This document shows positions 64,000-64,000 of a stretch of DNA of 64,000 nucleotides, one piece after another. The notes beneath the pieces were generated by a model. That model did not search any database. It saw only the letters and a program-made list of their open reading frames with translations, and was not told where the DNA came from. Positions within the stretch are counted from its first letter, which is position 1. Every line of letters starts with the position of its first letter. This DNA comes from Bin80 sp965207565 (GTDB lineage: Bacteria > Bacteroidota > Rhodothermia > Rhodothermales > Bin80), in the NCBI GenBank assembly GCA_965207565.1, contig CBDBMQ010000033.1:310001-374000 (forward strand), read 5' to 3'. The position numbers and the translations under genes were made by a program.

Positions 64000-64000
64000 G

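Overview
The window looks like one stretch of a Rhodothermota/Bacteroidota-type chromosome. The support is a PorD-like (DUF4835) type IX secretion protein, a carboxypeptidase-regulatory/TonB-receptor-like outer-membrane protein, a menaquinone-type MenG, an Mrp ATPase without the C-terminal CxxC, and an almost complete lack of Shine-Dalgarno sites. Base composition changes along the window: the first 4 kb is visibly AT-rich, the backbone is intermediate, and a small Sel1 patch near 53-54.3 kb is GC-rich. This points to several imported segments.

Layout. 1-4058: type III restriction-modification locus (mod, res). Each gene is interrupted by a one-base deficit in a homopolymer: G9 in mod, which may be a phase-variation tract, and T5 in res. 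4258-12467: envelope genes (HExxH/propeller/barrel fusion, porD, DUF411, peptide deformylase, M23 peptidase, TonB-receptor-like protein). 12478-13946 (minus): an SDR and an orphan biotin carrier. 14.2-34.0 kb: a ~10 kb tandem duplication, each unit carrying an IS110 remnant, a strong promoter, a ~400-nt leader and a giant Calx-beta-repeat adhesin with a C-terminal outer-membrane barrel. Copy A keeps its ATG but has at least seven indels and an IS630 insertion in its leader. Copy B is one open frame of about 2600 codons but has lost the ATG (AAG). The damage in the two copies is complementary.

34.4-44.7 kb: housekeeping and signalling genes. These are menG; a SpoIIE phosphatase/STAS/HATPase partner-switching operon; a membrane-anchored protein with three internal repeats; ppx/gppA; mrp; a NifU-like protein; a Tsx-like channel; and amt. 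44.8-50.8 kb: an IS21-family element whose istA is split by a second mobile element made of a large serine recombinase, an HTH protein, a DUF5372 protein and a small linking protein. 51.0-63.6 kb: secreted redox and carbohydrate genes. These are cytochrome c, two SMP-30 lactonases flanking a Sel1-repeat island, a HAD phosphatase, a PQQ dehydrogenase with an inserted cytochrome c domain, a DUF1080 hydrolase, a nucleoside-permease-like MFS transporter, a LVIVD-repeat protein and a DUF305 protein. The window ends inside a probable barrel protein.

Working together. The PQQ dehydrogenase, lactonases and cytochromes are consistent with periplasmic aldose oxidation followed by lactone hydrolysis. 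The adhesin duplication, the R-M locus with its homopolymer tract and the nested transposons make this a plastic, surface-variable region. I saw no tRNA, rRNA or CRISPR array.
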